The notes under the pieces are model-generated. The model had not been told where the DNA came from. It made no database searches and saw only the letters and a program-made list of their open reading frames with translations. DNA of 64,000 nt, from positions 95,984 through 159,983 of the forward strand of contig JANNES010000004.1 in the NCBI GenBank assembly GCA_031378845.1, written 5' to 3'. Made by a program: the position numbers and the translations under genes. Shown piece after piece: positions 49,128 through 56,997 of this stretch. Source of the DNA: JAJNPS01 sp031378845 (GTDB taxonomy: Bacteria > Pseudomonadota > Alphaproteobacteria > Rhodobacterales > Rhodobacteraceae). Positions within the stretch are counted from its first letter, which is position 1, and the number at the start of each line of letters is the position of its first letter.

Positions 49128-50489
49128 CTAGCGCCGCGCTGGAGCCTTGGGCGTGGTCGAGCGTTTCTTGCCGCGCAGCTGCGACTTCTCGATCAGGCCT
49201 TCGTATTGATGCGCCAAGAGATGCGACTGGATTTGCTGGATCGTGTCCATCGTGACCGACACCACGATCAGCACCGATGTACCCCCAAAGTAGAACGGCA
49301 GACCCACATTGGAAATCAGCACCTCAGGCAACAGACACACCACCGCCAGATAAGCCGAGCCCAGCACCAGAATGCGGTTCACCACATATTCCAGATATTC
49401 TTCGGTCTTCTTGCCGGGCCGGATACCGGGAATGAAGCCGTTCTGGTTTTTCAGATTCTCCGCCACTTCATCGACCTTGAAAGACACGTTGGCCGTGTAG
49501 AAATAGCTGAAAAACACAATCATGATCGCCAGAAACACCAGATGCAACGGCTGGCCATAGCCCATATAGGCGGCGATGAAGGAAAAGACCGGATTGCTGT
49601 CATTGCCCGAAAAAGTGCCGATTGTGGTCGGCAACAACAGGATCGACGAGGCAAAGATCGCGGGGATCACGCCTGCCGGGTTGACCTTGATCGGCAGATG
49701 CGACGACCCACCGTCATAGACCTTCATCCCGACCTGGCGGCGGGGATACTGGATGTGGATCTTGCGCAGGGCGCGTTCCATGAACACGACAAAGCAGATC
49801 ACCGCGACCACCATCAAGATCACGCCCAGGATCACCGGGGTCGACAGCGCCCCCGACCGGCCTTGCGCAAAGAACTGCGCCAGCGCCGCCGGAATTTCCG
49901 CAACGATGCCCACGAAAATGATCAGTGACACACCGTTGCCGATGCCGCGCGCGGTAATCTGCTCGCCGATCCACATCAAGAACATCGTACCGCCGACCAG
50001 CGTGATCAGGCACGACGCGATGAAGAATGGACCCGGCGAATGGGCAAGGCCCCCGCCTTGCAGCGACACTGCCACGCCATAAGCCTGGAAAATTGCCAGT
50101 GCGACCGTACCGTAGCGTGTGTACTGGTTCAGCTTTTTGCGACCCGCCTCACCCTCCTTCTTCAGCGCCTGCCAGGGCGCGTACATCGACCCCAGCAACT
50201 GCACGATGATCGAGGCCGAGATATAGGGCATGATCCCGAGGGCAAAGATGCCCATCCGGCTGATCGCACCGCCGGTGAACAGGTTGAGCATGCCGCCCAG
50301 ACCCTGCCCCGCCCGATCCATGAATTCGCGCAACTGGTCCCCATCGATCCCCGGCACCGGGATGTAGGTGCCCAAGCGATAGATGATCAAAAGGCCGATG
50401 GTGAAAAAGATGCGCTGGCGAAGATCGGTCGCCTTGCCCAGCGCCCCCCAGCTCATGTTTGCCGCCATTTGCTCTGCAGCCGATGCCAT
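49128..50489 (-). CDS. secY: Preprotein translocase subunit SecY
   Basis: A 453-aa ten-helix channel subunit of SecYEG. Plug and helix 2 region SRMGIFALGIMPYISASIIVQ... (about 73 on), the conserved RPGKKTEEYL cytoplasmic loop near 359 and a GTSVLIVVSVTMDTIQQI stretch near 415. I chose the ATG giving MASAAEQMAAN, with a GGAAAGG ribosome-binding site; a start 13 codons earlier is less likely. A GCCGCCA/TGGCGGC hairpin at 50530-50559 lies in the rplO-secY gap. Confidence 0.96.
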   Translation of the reverse strand: MASAAEQMAANMSWGALGKATDLRQRIFFTIGLLIIYRLGTYIPVPGIDGDQLREFMDRAGQGLGGMLNLFTGGAISRMGIFALGIMPYISASIIVQLLGSMYAPWQALKKEGEAGRKKLNQYTRYGTVALAIFQAYGVAVSLQGGGLAHSPGPFFIASCLITLVGGTMFLMWIGEQITARGIGNGVSLIIFVGIVAEIPAALAQFFAQGRSGALSTPVILGVILMVVAVICFVVFMERALRKIHIQYPRRQVGMKVYDGGSSHLPIKVNPAGVIPAIFASSILLLPTTIGTFSGNDSNPVFSFIAAYMGYGQPLHLVFLAIMIVFFSYFYTANVSFKVDEVAENLKNQNGFIPGIRPGKKTEEYLEYVVNRILVLGSAYLAVVCLLPEVLISNVGLPFYFGGTSVLIVVSVTMDTIQQIQSHLLAHQYEGLIEKSQLRGKKRSTTPKAPARR

Positions 50490-50667
50490 GCCAGCACCTT
50501 TCCGAGACGGTGTCTCTAACTTGCGCAACGCCGCCAGACCGTTTTCCGGTTGGCGGCGCGGGAAAACTTGAATCGGATGTAAGCGACCTAGAGGCCGCTC
50601 ACAATCCCTTATTGCGGCGTCGTGATCTGCGGTGCTCGATATTCAGCCGCCGCCACCCCGTCGTGCC

Positions 50668-51141
50668 CTATTCGGCCTTGGCGTAGGTCTTCAGCGTGAT
50701 CGACCCGCCCGCCTTTTGCACCGCCTCGACGGCACTGGCCGACGCGCCTGTAACATGCAGGTTGATCTTGGACGAAATCTCGCCCTTGGCGAGGATCCGG
50801 ATGCCATCATGCTTGTTCGAGGTGAGGCCCGCGGCCACCAGCATATCTTCGGTGATGTCACCCTTGATATCCAGCTTGCCCGCGGCGATGAATTTCTCGA
50901 TCAGACCAAGGTTCACCACGGCGAAATGCTTCTGGTTCGGCTTGTTAAAGCCGCGCTTGGGCAGACGGCGATAGAGCGGCATCTGGCCGCCCTCATAACC
51001 GCCGATGGCGACGCCCGAACGGGATTTCTGACCCTTGATACCACGGCCAGCGGTCTTGCCCTTGCCCGAACCGGGACCACGGGCCACACGCTTTTGCTTT
51101 TTCGCCGCGCCGGGATTGTCGGCAAGCTCATTCAGTTTCAT
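50668..51141 (-). CDS. rplO: 50S ribosomal protein L15
   Basis: A 157-aa protein starting MKLNELADNPGAAKKQKRVA with the glycine/lysine-rich GRGIKGQKSRSG (about 33-44) and the GQMPLYRRLPKRGF segment. It is the first ribosomal gene after the insertion and has its own predicted promoter upstream. The AAGGAGAA ribosome-binding site fixes the start. Confidence 0.97.
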   Translation of the reverse strand: MKLNELADNPGAAKKQKRVARGPGSGKGKTAGRGIKGQKSRSGVAIGGYEGGQMPLYRRLPKRGFNKPNQKHFAVVNLGLIEKFIAAGKLDIKGDITEDMLVAAGLTSNKHDGIRILAKGEISSKINLHVTGASASAVEAVQKAGGSITLKTYAKAE

Positions 51142-51234
51142 GTCGCATTCTCCTTTGCCGGAAGGTCCCCTGCTGCGACGGCGGAGGACAACACGGCGGG
51201 TTGTTGAGTCGTGGCGAAAGGGGACCACTGAAGG

Positions 51235-51263
51235 CGTATAGGGGCTGATCAGCTAGCAATCAA
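51235..51263 (-). promoter_or_regulatory. Predicted promoter of rplO-secY-adk
   Basis: On the minus strand TTGATT and TATACG are separated by exactly 17 bases (within CCCCTATACG). It sits between the inserted membrane-protein gene and rplO, where a new start would be needed. The -10 is the same as in the rpmC promoter. Confidence 0.55.
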
Positions 51264-51299
51264 GACCACTAATCAGTGCGACGATTCCTTGAGCGATGC

Positions 51300-51674
51300 T
51301 TAGGGCCAAGAAGTTATCGTCAGATAGTATCCAATCGGCAGTGCAATGACCGCAAGTAGAGAAAAGATGCCGAGTCCGGCACCAGCAAGTCCGAGCCTTA
51401 GAGTTAGGTAGCCACCAACTAGCTGAAGAACCAACCACGCGACCAAGCCAGCCCAAAAGCCATCGTGGCTTGCAATGTAGATATAAGGCCAAACAATGCA
51501 TGGCAGGGCCGAAAACACGAAGATTGTGCCAATTGTGTTGTTGACCATTGCAGGGCCGCTTATACGACCAACGGGTGACTGGCTTCGTCGAAGAAGTTCT
51601 ATCGCTACCTGCACTGAAAACACTAAAAGCAATACCCCGACGACGGATCCTTCTGAGAAGGTGTTGTCGAACAT
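51300..51674 (-). CDS. Small four-helix membrane protein in the spc operon
   Basis: The 124-aa protein begins MFDNTFSEGSVVGVLLLVFS and has about four hydrophobic segments (roughly 11-27, 43-65, 70-90 and 95-120), ending in ITSWP. No family recognised. A TTG two codons upstream, six bases after GGAGG, is an alternative start. Codon use and base composition are clearly less GC-rich than the ribosomal genes on both sides, which suggests acquisition. It lies between the GFA-family gene and rplO. Confidence 0.55.
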   Translation of the reverse strand: MFDNTFSEGSVVGVLLLVFSVQVAIELLRRSQSPVGRISGPAMVNNTIGTIFVFSALPCIVWPYIYIASHDGFWAGLVAWLVLQLVGGYLTLRLGLAGAGLGIFSLLAVIALPIGYYLTITSWP

Positions 51675-51768
51675 ACCCAAAGTAACCCTCCTCGAGCAAG
51701 CGCAGGGCTGGCTAAATTCACCAACCCTACGCCGATCCTTGCAACAGCGGGGTGAACCCCACCCTACC

Positions 51769-52209
51769 TCACGCCGAAGCGGGCCACACAAAGCTCGGCT
51801 GCAACCCATCATAGACCGCCCGCCCGTCATGCGGCTTTGCATACCCTTTCGTCTCGTCCCAGAACGCGTGATACGTGGCCTTCGGGAACTTCGCGTCGTC
51901 ATAGCCCATCACGTTCGGCACGGCCACGCGGATGCGGTGCTGTTTGTCATCCAGCATCAGGGCCGCGCCGCATTCGGTGCAAAGGCAGATTTCCAAGGGA
52001 CCATCGGGGTTGTTCGCATTGAACGGCACGCGTTTCATCTTTTCGGGATGATCGGCCTTTACATCCGCGTAGTTGAAGAACGCCACATGCGTGTGCTGCT
52101 GCTTGGTGACGGATTTGCAGACGTTGCAATGGCATTCGTGGTTGTCGATCGGCTCAGCGCTGGCTGTGACATGCACATGCGCGCAGCCCCCGGTGTATTT
52201 TGCCGCCAT
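51769..52209 (-). CDS. GFA (glutathione-dependent formaldehyde-activating) family protein
   Basis: A 146-aa Mss4-like zinc protein with the GFA cysteine pattern: CAHVHV, ECHCNVC (about 25-31) and CLCTECGAAL (about 74-83). The family binds zinc, and one member was described as activating formaldehyde with glutathione, but most have no proven function. It interrupts the ribosomal cluster. Given the formaldehyde-producing enzymes elsewhere in the window a link is tempting but not supported by position. GGGAGGGAACC precedes the ATG. Confidence 0.8.
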   Translation of the reverse strand: MAAKYTGGCAHVHVTASAEPIDNHECHCNVCKSVTKQQHTHVAFFNYADVKADHPEKMKRVPFNANNPDGPLEICLCTECGAALMLDDKQHRIRVAVPNVMGYDDAKFPKATYHAFWDETKGYAKPHDGRAVYDGLQPSFVWPASA

Positions 52210-52307
52210 GGTTCCCTCCCAGAAACACAGCACCTGCACCTCAGGCGCATGGCGGCAGACTAGCACGGGATTGGCATGGGGGAATGAGTCTTTTCGGGTC
52301 AAGAGGA

Positions 52308-52347
52308 CCCCCCTCCCCCAGCCCCTCCCCACGTGGGGGAAGGGAGG
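52308..52347 (+). repeat. GC-rich palindromic repeat, copy 1
   Basis: A run of C-rich blocks (CCCCCCTCCCCCAGCCCC) turns through ACGTGGGGGAAGGG into a G-rich arm. It forms an inverted pair with the copy 40 bases downstream, like a REP/BIME unit. No coding frame crosses it convincingly. Confidence 0.6.
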
Positions 52348-52384
52348 CGGCAGGCACCGGAACCGTTACTACATGCCAACGCGG

Positions 52385-52422
52385 CCCCCTCCCCCCTTGC
52401 GGGGGAGGGAGGAGGTGGGGGG
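52385..52422 (-). repeat. GC-rich palindromic repeat, copy 2 (inverted)
   Basis: CCCCCTCCCCCC, TTGC, then a G-rich arm ending GGAGGTGGGGGG. Read on the minus strand it resembles copy 1, so the two face each other across a short spacer. Confidence 0.55.
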
Positions 52423-52444
52423 CTTGTTTAAAACACCGAAACCG

Positions 52445-52479
52445 AAATGCAAGAACGCCCCACCTTTCGGCAGGGCGTT
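52445..52479 (-). terminator. Terminator-like hairpin after rpmD
   Basis: On the minus strand AACGCCC and GGGCGTT pair around a loop that itself contains CC/GG pairs, followed by CTTGCATTTC. It ends the rpmD side of the spc operon before the insertion. Confidence 0.5.
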
Positions 52480-52515
52480 GCAATCTGCTCAAGGTGGGGC
52501 TTGCCCCGCCCCTAA

Positions 52516-52725
52516 CTACCCGCGCTCTTCCACGATCTGCACCAGATGGCTGATCTTGTTGACCATGCCGCGCACGGACGGCGTGTCTTCCAGCTCGCGG
52601 GTGCGGTTCATCTTGTTCAGGCCCAGACCCTTGAGGGTCGCGGTCTGCTTGGCCGGGCGGCGGGCGGCGGAGGCCACCTGCTTGACCACGATGGTCTTGC
52701 CGGTCGGAACTTTCTTTTCAACCAT
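52516..52725 (-). CDS. rpmD: 50S ribosomal protein L30
   Basis: A 69-aa protein of L30 size with TIVVKQVASAARRPAKQTAT and the closing RGMVNKISHLVQIVEE. It starts 2 bases after rpsE. It is normally followed by rplO; here an insertion of about 1.4 kb separates them. Confidence 0.95.
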   Translation of the reverse strand: MVEKKVPTGKTIVVKQVASAARRPAKQTATLKGLGLNKMNRTRELEDTPSVRGMVNKISHLVQIVEERG

Positions 52726-52727
52726 GA

Positions 52728-53321
52728 TCAGGCCTCCACGGCTTCAGCGGGCGCCGCTTCGTTTTCCGGCTTGCGCAGGATCTCGGCCACCTTCTTGCCG
52801 CGACGTGCGGCCACCTGGCGGGGCGAGGATTCCTGTTTCAGACCGTCAATCGTCGCGCGGATCATGTTGTATGGGTTCTGGCTGCCGATGGACTTTGCCA
52901 CCACGTCTTGCAGGCCCAGCATCTCGAACACGGCGCGCATCGGACCACCGGCGATGATGCCCGTTCCCGCAACAGCGGTGCGCATGACGACTTTTCCGGC
53001 GCCGTGGCGGCCTTCCATGTCGTGGTGAAGGGTGCGCCCGTCACGCAGGGCGACACGGATCAGCTGGCGCTTGGCCTGCTCGGTCGCCTTGCGGATCGCC
53101 TCGGGCACTTCTTTCGCCTTGCCCTTGCCAAAGCCCACGCGACCGCGCTGATCGCCGACAACCACCAAAGCTGCAAAGCCAAAGCGCTTGCCACCTTTTA
53201 CCGTTTTCGACACGCGGTTGATCGCGACCAGACGGTCGGCAAACTCGGGCGTTTCTTCGGGGCGGTTGTCGCGGCGGTCATTGCCCCCACGATTGTCCCG
53301 GCGGTTTTCACGTTCTGCCAT
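52728..53321 (-). CDS. rpsE: 30S ribosomal protein S5
   Basis: A 197-aa protein. A charged N-terminal extension (MAERENRRDNRGGNDRRDNR) precedes the S5 core with RVSKTVKGGKRFGFAALVVVGD and GVGKGKAKEVPEAI-like GKGKAKEVPEAIRKA. I chose the ATG that gives MAERENRR. It closes the S8-L6-L18-S5-L30 stretch. Confidence 0.96.
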   Translation of the reverse strand: MAERENRRDNRGGNDRRDNRPEETPEFADRLVAINRVSKTVKGGKRFGFAALVVVGDQRGRVGFGKGKAKEVPEAIRKATEQAKRQLIRVALRDGRTLHHDMEGRHGAGKVVMRTAVAGTGIIAGGPMRAVFEMLGLQDVVAKSIGSQNPYNMIRATIDGLKQESSPRQVAARRGKKVAEILRKPENEAAPAEAVEA

Positions 53322-53444
53322 AAGGCATTCCTTGCATGGTGGCGCGAGCCGCGCCGTTGTGGCCAATCCTGGTGCGCTGGACCTTGGTCCGGGCCCGGAT
53401 CATCGGAGTGGCACGCCCCTATCAGGAGGCGCCACCCACTGGGA

Positions 53445-53804
53445 TCAGAACTTCAATCCACCTTCGCGGGCAGCATCGGCCAAAGCCTTGATCTTGCCGT
53501 GAAAGAGGAAACCGCCGCGATCAAAGTAGCACTCTTCGAACCCGGCCTTCTTGGCACGCTCGGCGATTGCGGTGCCGATTTTGGCCGCCGCTTCGACGTT
53601 ATTCTTGCCGACCACGCCGAACTCTTTCTCCAGCGTGGAGGCCGATGCCAGCGTGACACCTCTGACGTCGTCGATCAGCTGCACGCTGATGTTCTTGGAC
53701 GACCGGTGCACCGACAGGCGCAGACGACCATGCGAGGTCGCCTTGATCTTGTTCCTTACGCGCATGCGGCGCTTCAGGAACAGCTCTCGTTTGGTATTTG
53801 CCAT
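53445..53804 (-). CDS. rplR: 50S ribosomal protein L18
   Basis: A 119-aa protein starting MANTKRELFLKRRMRVRNKI with LSVHRSSKNISVQLID and the C-terminal GRIKALADAAREGGLKF-type ending (FHGKIKALADAAREGGLKF). It binds 5S rRNA. The 123-base spacer to rpsE is the longest in the S8-L30 stretch and shows no other feature. Confidence 0.96.
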   Translation of the reverse strand: MANTKRELFLKRRMRVRNKIKATSHGRLRLSVHRSSKNISVQLIDDVRGVTLASASTLEKEFGVVGKNNVEAAAKIGTAIAERAKKAGFEECYFDRGGFLFHGKIKALADAAREGGLKF

Positions 53805-53818
53805 TTTCCTGATGCCCC

Positions 53819-54352
53819 TTACTTCTTCTTGCCTTCTTTGCGGAACACGAACTCACCCTTGTAGCGGATGCCTTTGCCTTTGTAGGGCTCAGGCTTTTTC
53901 CACTCGCGGATGTTCGCGGCGACCTGACCAACTAGCTGCTGGTCAATGCCTTCCACAATGATTTCGGTCTGCTTGGGCGACGAAACGGTCACACCGGCAG
54001 GCACCTCGAAGTTCACTTCGTGGCTGTAGCCCAGCGACAGCTTCAGATTGGACCCTGCCATCGCGGCGCGGTAACCCACGCCCTGGATTTCCATTTCCTT
54101 CTTGAAGCCGGTCGTCACGCCAGTCACGAGGTTGGCGATCATCGAGCGGCTCATGCCCCACTGCTGGCGCGCACGCTTGGACATGCCCCGTGGGGTGACC
54201 TTGATGGTTTCCCCCTCGATGGTCAGTGTCACGTCGTCGCCTGCGGTAAAGCTGCGGGTACCTTTCGGCCCCTTCACTTCGACGGTTTGACCAGAGATCG
54301 AGGCGCTGACGCCCTTTACCAGGTCTACGGGTTTTCTGCCGATACGGGACAT
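53819..54352 (-). CDS. rplF: 50S ribosomal protein L6
   Basis: A 177-aa protein starting MSRIGRKPVDLVKGVSASIS and ending with the L6 signature PEPYKGKGIRYKGE and a KKK tail. The start is fixed by homology; the longer open frame upstream runs into rpsH. It sits between rpsH and rplR with short spacers. Confidence 0.97.
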   Translation of the reverse strand: MSRIGRKPVDLVKGVSASISGQTVEVKGPKGTRSFTAGDDVTLTIEGETIKVTPRGMSKRARQQWGMSRSMIANLVTGVTTGFKKEMEIQGVGYRAAMAGSNLKLSLGYSHEVNFEVPAGVTVSSPKQTEIIVEGIDQQLVGQVAANIREWKKPEPYKGKGIRYKGEFVFRKEGKKK

Positions 54353-54362
54353 GCCACCCTCC

Positions 54363-54761
54363 TCAGAACACGGTGCAGAGCACTTCACCGCCAACATTGG
54401 CGGTGCGTGCTGCTGCGTCCGACATGACGCCCTTGGGCGTCGAGACGATGGAAACACCGAGGCCGTTACGGACCGCGGGGATATCCTTGACACTCATGTA
54501 AACCCGGCGACCGGGCTTGGAGACGCGCTTGATTTCGCGGATCACGGGCGTGCCCTCGTAGTATTTGAGGCTGATCACCAGTTCACCCTGACCGTTATCG
54601 GTCTTGGCACTTTCATAGCCGCGAATGTAGCCTTCGCCTGCCAGCACATCCAGAACCCAGGCGCGCAGCTTGGAAGCCGGCGTGGACACGGTGGATTTGC
54701 CGCGCATCTGGGCGTTGCGGATACGCGTGAGCATATCGCCGAGAGGATCGTTCATCATCAT
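54363..54761 (-). CDS. rpsH: 30S ribosomal protein S8
   Basis: A 132-aa protein with MNDPLGDMLTRIRNAQMRGK and the C-terminal GLGVSIVSTPKGVMSD. Three ATG codons lie together at the start; the third (54755) gives the usual MNDP start, the first sits best behind AGGGG. Autoregulation of the spc operon by S8 is known in E. coli, but no binding site was traced here. Confidence 0.96.
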   Translation of the reverse strand: MMMNDPLGDMLTRIRNAQMRGKSTVSTPASKLRAWVLDVLAGEGYIRGYESAKTDNGQGELVISLKYYEGTPVIREIKRVSKPGRRVYMSVKDIPAVRNGLGVSIVSTPKGVMSDAAARTANVGGEVLCTVF

Positions 54762-54773
54762 TGTGCGGTCCCC

Positions 54774-55079
54774 TTACCAGCTGGACTTCACCATGCCCGG
54801 GATCTGGCCGAACGAGGCGAGATCACGCAGCATGATGCGGCTGAGTTTAAGCTTGCGGTAATACGCATGCGGGCGGCCCGTCAGCTGACAGCGGTTGTGG
54901 ATCCGCGTGGCCGACGAATTGCGGGGCAGCTCTGCCAATTTCATGGTCGCCTTGAAGCGATCTTCCATCGGCTTTGCCTGGTCGTTGATCACCGCTTTGA
55001 GCGCGGCCCGCTTGGAAGCATGTTGCTTCACCAGCTTGGCGCGCTTCACTTCGCGGTTCACCATGGATTTCTTTGCCAT
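54774..55079 (-). CDS. rpsN: 30S ribosomal protein S14
   Basis: A 101-aa protein of the zinc-free type (no CxxC motifs), starting MAKKSMVNREVKRAKLVKQH and ending GQIPGMVKSSW. RIHNRCQLTGRPHAYYRKL is the conserved core. It lies between rplE and rpsH. Confidence 0.97.
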   Translation of the reverse strand: MAKKSMVNREVKRAKLVKQHASKRAALKAVINDQAKPMEDRFKATMKLAELPRNSSATRIHNRCQLTGRPHAYYRKLKLSRIMLRDLASFGQIPGMVKSSW

Positions 55080-55096
55080 ATTCCGGTTCCTCGCGC

Positions 55097-55657
55097 TTAC
55101 GACGTGAATGGCATGTTGAAATGCTTCAACAGTGCCTTGGCTTCCGCGTCGGTCTTCGCGGTGGTGCAGATGATGATGTCCATCCCCAGAACTTCGTCGA
55201 CCTTGTCGAAGTCAATTTCGGGGAACACAATTTGCTCTTTCAGGCCCATCGCATAGTTGCCATGACCGTCGAACGAGCTGCCCTTGACGCCGCGAAAGTC
55301 GCGGACGCGCGGCAGGGCCACAGTGATCAGGCGGTCAAAGAATTCGTACATCCGGTCGCCGCGCAGCGTGACTTTGCAGCCAAGCGGCATCAACTCACGA
55401 ACCCGGAAACCCGCGATGGAGTTCTTGGCGTGGGTGATCACGGCCTTTTGGCCCGCGATCAGCGTCAGTTCCTCGGCGGCCTGCTTGACCTTTTTGGCAT
55501 CCTTGACCGCTTCGCCGACGCCCATGTTCAGGACGATCTTGTCCAGACGGGGCAGTTGCATCGTATTCTTGTAGCCGAATTCTTCCATCATCGCGGGACG
55601 GATGCGCGTGGCATAGTCGGCCTTCATCCGTGGCGTGTAGGTGGCTTGGTCCAACAT
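55097..55657 (-). CDS. rplE: 50S ribosomal protein L5
   Basis: A 186-aa 5S rRNA-binding protein. MEEFGYKNTMQLPRLDKIVLN near the N-terminus, the AGQKAVITHAKNSIAGFRVRE segment (about 68-88) and the ending CTTAKTDAEAKALLKHFNMPF. The start overlaps the stop of rplX by one base. Confidence 0.97.
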   Translation of the reverse strand: MLDQATYTPRMKADYATRIRPAMMEEFGYKNTMQLPRLDKIVLNMGVGEAVKDAKKVKQAAEELTLIAGQKAVITHAKNSIAGFRVRELMPLGCKVTLRGDRMYEFFDRLITVALPRVRDFRGVKGSSFDGHGNYAMGLKEQIVFPEIDFDKVDEVLGMDIIICTTAKTDAEAKALLKHFNMPFTS

Positions 55658-55962
55658 CAGATGGCCTCCCCTGTGGTTTTGGCGAAACGCACTTTCTTGT
55701 CGCCGTTCATGCGAAAACCGACACGGGTGGCCTTGCCGTTCTTGTCCATCAGCGACAGGTTCGACAGATCAATTGGCATCGCCTTGGGAACGCGCCCACC
55801 TTGGCTAGTTGCCGATTGCTTGGTGGCGCGGATCGCGATGTTCAGGCCATCAACCACGGCCTTGTTGGCAGTCGGGTTGACGGACGAAATCTCGCCCTTC
55901 TTGCCCTTGTCCTTGCCAGCCAGCACGACGACGGTGTCGCCCTTTTTCAGTTTGGCCGCCAT
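55657..55962 (-). CDS. rplX: 50S ribosomal protein L24
   Basis: A 101-aa protein with an N-terminal KOW motif (LKKGDTVVVLAGKDKGKKGE, about 5-24). It overlaps both rplN and rplE by one base. It is an early-assembly protein near the tunnel exit. Confidence 0.97.
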   Translation of the reverse strand: MAAKLKKGDTVVVLAGKDKGKKGEISSVNPTANKAVVDGLNIAIRATKQSATSQGGRVPKAMPIDLSNLSLMDKNGKATRVGFRMNGDKKVRFAKTTGEAI

Positions 55963-56330
55963 TACAGCACCTCCGGCGCGAGGCTGATGATTTTCATGAA
56001 GTTCTTGGCGCGCAGCTCACGCACCACCGGGCCAAAGATGCGCGTGCCGACCGGTTCGCCCTGATTGCTCAGGATGACGGCGGCGTTGCGGTCAAAACGG
56101 ATGGTGGTGCCGTCTTCGCGACGGACTTCCTTGGCGGTGCGCACGACAACGGCCTTGCGGACGTCGCCTTTTTTCACGCGGCCTTTGGGAATGGCTTCCT
56201 TGACCGACACCACAATGATGTCGCCCACGGACGCATAGCGACGGTGTGAGCCGCCCAGAACCTTGATGCACTGAACCCGGCGCGCGCCGGAGTTGTCAGC
56301 AACATCCAGATTGGTTTGCATCTGGATCAT
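55962..56330 (-). CDS. rplN: 50S ribosomal protein L14
   Basis: The 122-aa protein has the complete L14 pattern: MIQMQTNLDVADNSGARRVQ, VVVSVKEAIPKGRVKKGDV and a closing LRAKNFMKIISLAPEVL. It lies after rpsQ with a 54-base spacer. Confidence 0.97.
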   Translation of the reverse strand: MIQMQTNLDVADNSGARRVQCIKVLGGSHRRYASVGDIIVVSVKEAIPKGRVKKGDVRKAVVVRTAKEVRREDGTTIRFDRNAAVILSNQGEPVGTRIFGPVVRELRAKNFMKIISLAPEVL

Positions 56331-56384
56331 TTAAGTCTCCCGACCTTTGGGAACCAGTCCCAGGGTTTCGATGGAGCCGTTCAG

Positions 56385-56624
56385 CTATGCCGCAGTGGTG
56401 GCAACAACCGTCCAGCGTTTGGATTTGGAAATCGGCGCACATTCCTCGATGCGGACGGTGTCGCCGGTCTTGTAGGTGTTCAGCGCGTCATGCGCTCGGT
56501 ACTTCTTGGACTTCCGCACGGTCTTTTGCAGCAGCGGATGCTTGAAGCGGCGTTCCACCAGAACAGTGATCGTCTGCTCGTTCTTGTCCGAGGTCACGAC
56601 GCCTTGCAGGATTCTCTTGGGCAT
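56385..56624 (-). CDS. rpsQ: 30S ribosomal protein S17
   Basis: A 79-aa OB-fold protein with MPKRILQGVVTSDKNEQTIT and the conserved ISKSKRWTVV end. It follows rpmC by 12 bases. Confidence 0.96.
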   Translation of the reverse strand: MPKRILQGVVTSDKNEQTITVLVERRFKHPLLQKTVRKSKKYRAHDALNTYKTGDTVRIEECAPISKSKRWTVVATTAA

Positions 56625-56636
56625 GGGTCAGGTTCC

Positions 56637-56840
56637 TCAGTTCGCCGCCGCGTCAGCGGCTTTCTGGTTCAACACGGTCTTGATGCGCGCGACGTCACGA
56701 CGGACGGCACGCATGCGGGCAGTGTTTTCCAGCTGGTTCGTGGCTTGTTGAAAGCGCAGGTTGAACGCTTCCTTTTTCAAGGCGATCAGGCTGTCACGCA
56801 GCTGATCCGGCGTCTTGGTCTTGAGTTCGGTGGCGAGCAT
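56637..56840 (-). CDS. rpmC: 50S ribosomal protein L29
   Basis: A 67-aa helical protein with ELKTKTPDQLRDSLIALKKE and the LRFQQATNQLENTARMRAVR core. Normally directly after rplP; here 2.1 kb of other genes lie between, and rpmC has its own predicted promoter. It now heads a transcription unit rpmC-rpsQ-rplN and onward. Confidence 0.95.
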   Translation of the reverse strand: MLATELKTKTPDQLRDSLIALKKEAFNLRFQQATNQLENTARMRAVRRDVARIKTVLNQKAADAAAN

Positions 56841-56956
56841 GCCGCTTCCTTTTACAATCGCCAGAAGGCCCCCGAAAGTTGGTCAGGGTTACCTTGAGCC
56901 TGGCGGATCAATGATGAGCCAACGATTCGAGGGGTGCCCCGAGCCGTGGATGGGGC

Positions 56957-56985
56957 CGTATAGGGCGGAAGGCGGTGCGGGGCAA
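56957..56985 (-). promoter_or_regulatory. Predicted promoter of rpmC and the downstream ribosomal genes
   Basis: On the minus strand TTGCCC and TATACG are separated by 17 bases (within GCCCTATACGG), leaving a leader of about 110 bases before rpmC. It lies just after the GNAT gene stop, compensating for the terminator after rplP. The -10 matches that of the rplO promoter. Confidence 0.55.
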
Positions 56986-56997
56986 GGGGGAAGTTGA

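Noticed and set aside
51253..51699. Second minus-strand frame of 148 codons over the small membrane protein
   Set aside because: The 51300-51674 frame gives regular hydrophobic helices and a better start; this one has Cys/Trp/Arg-rich, irregular composition.
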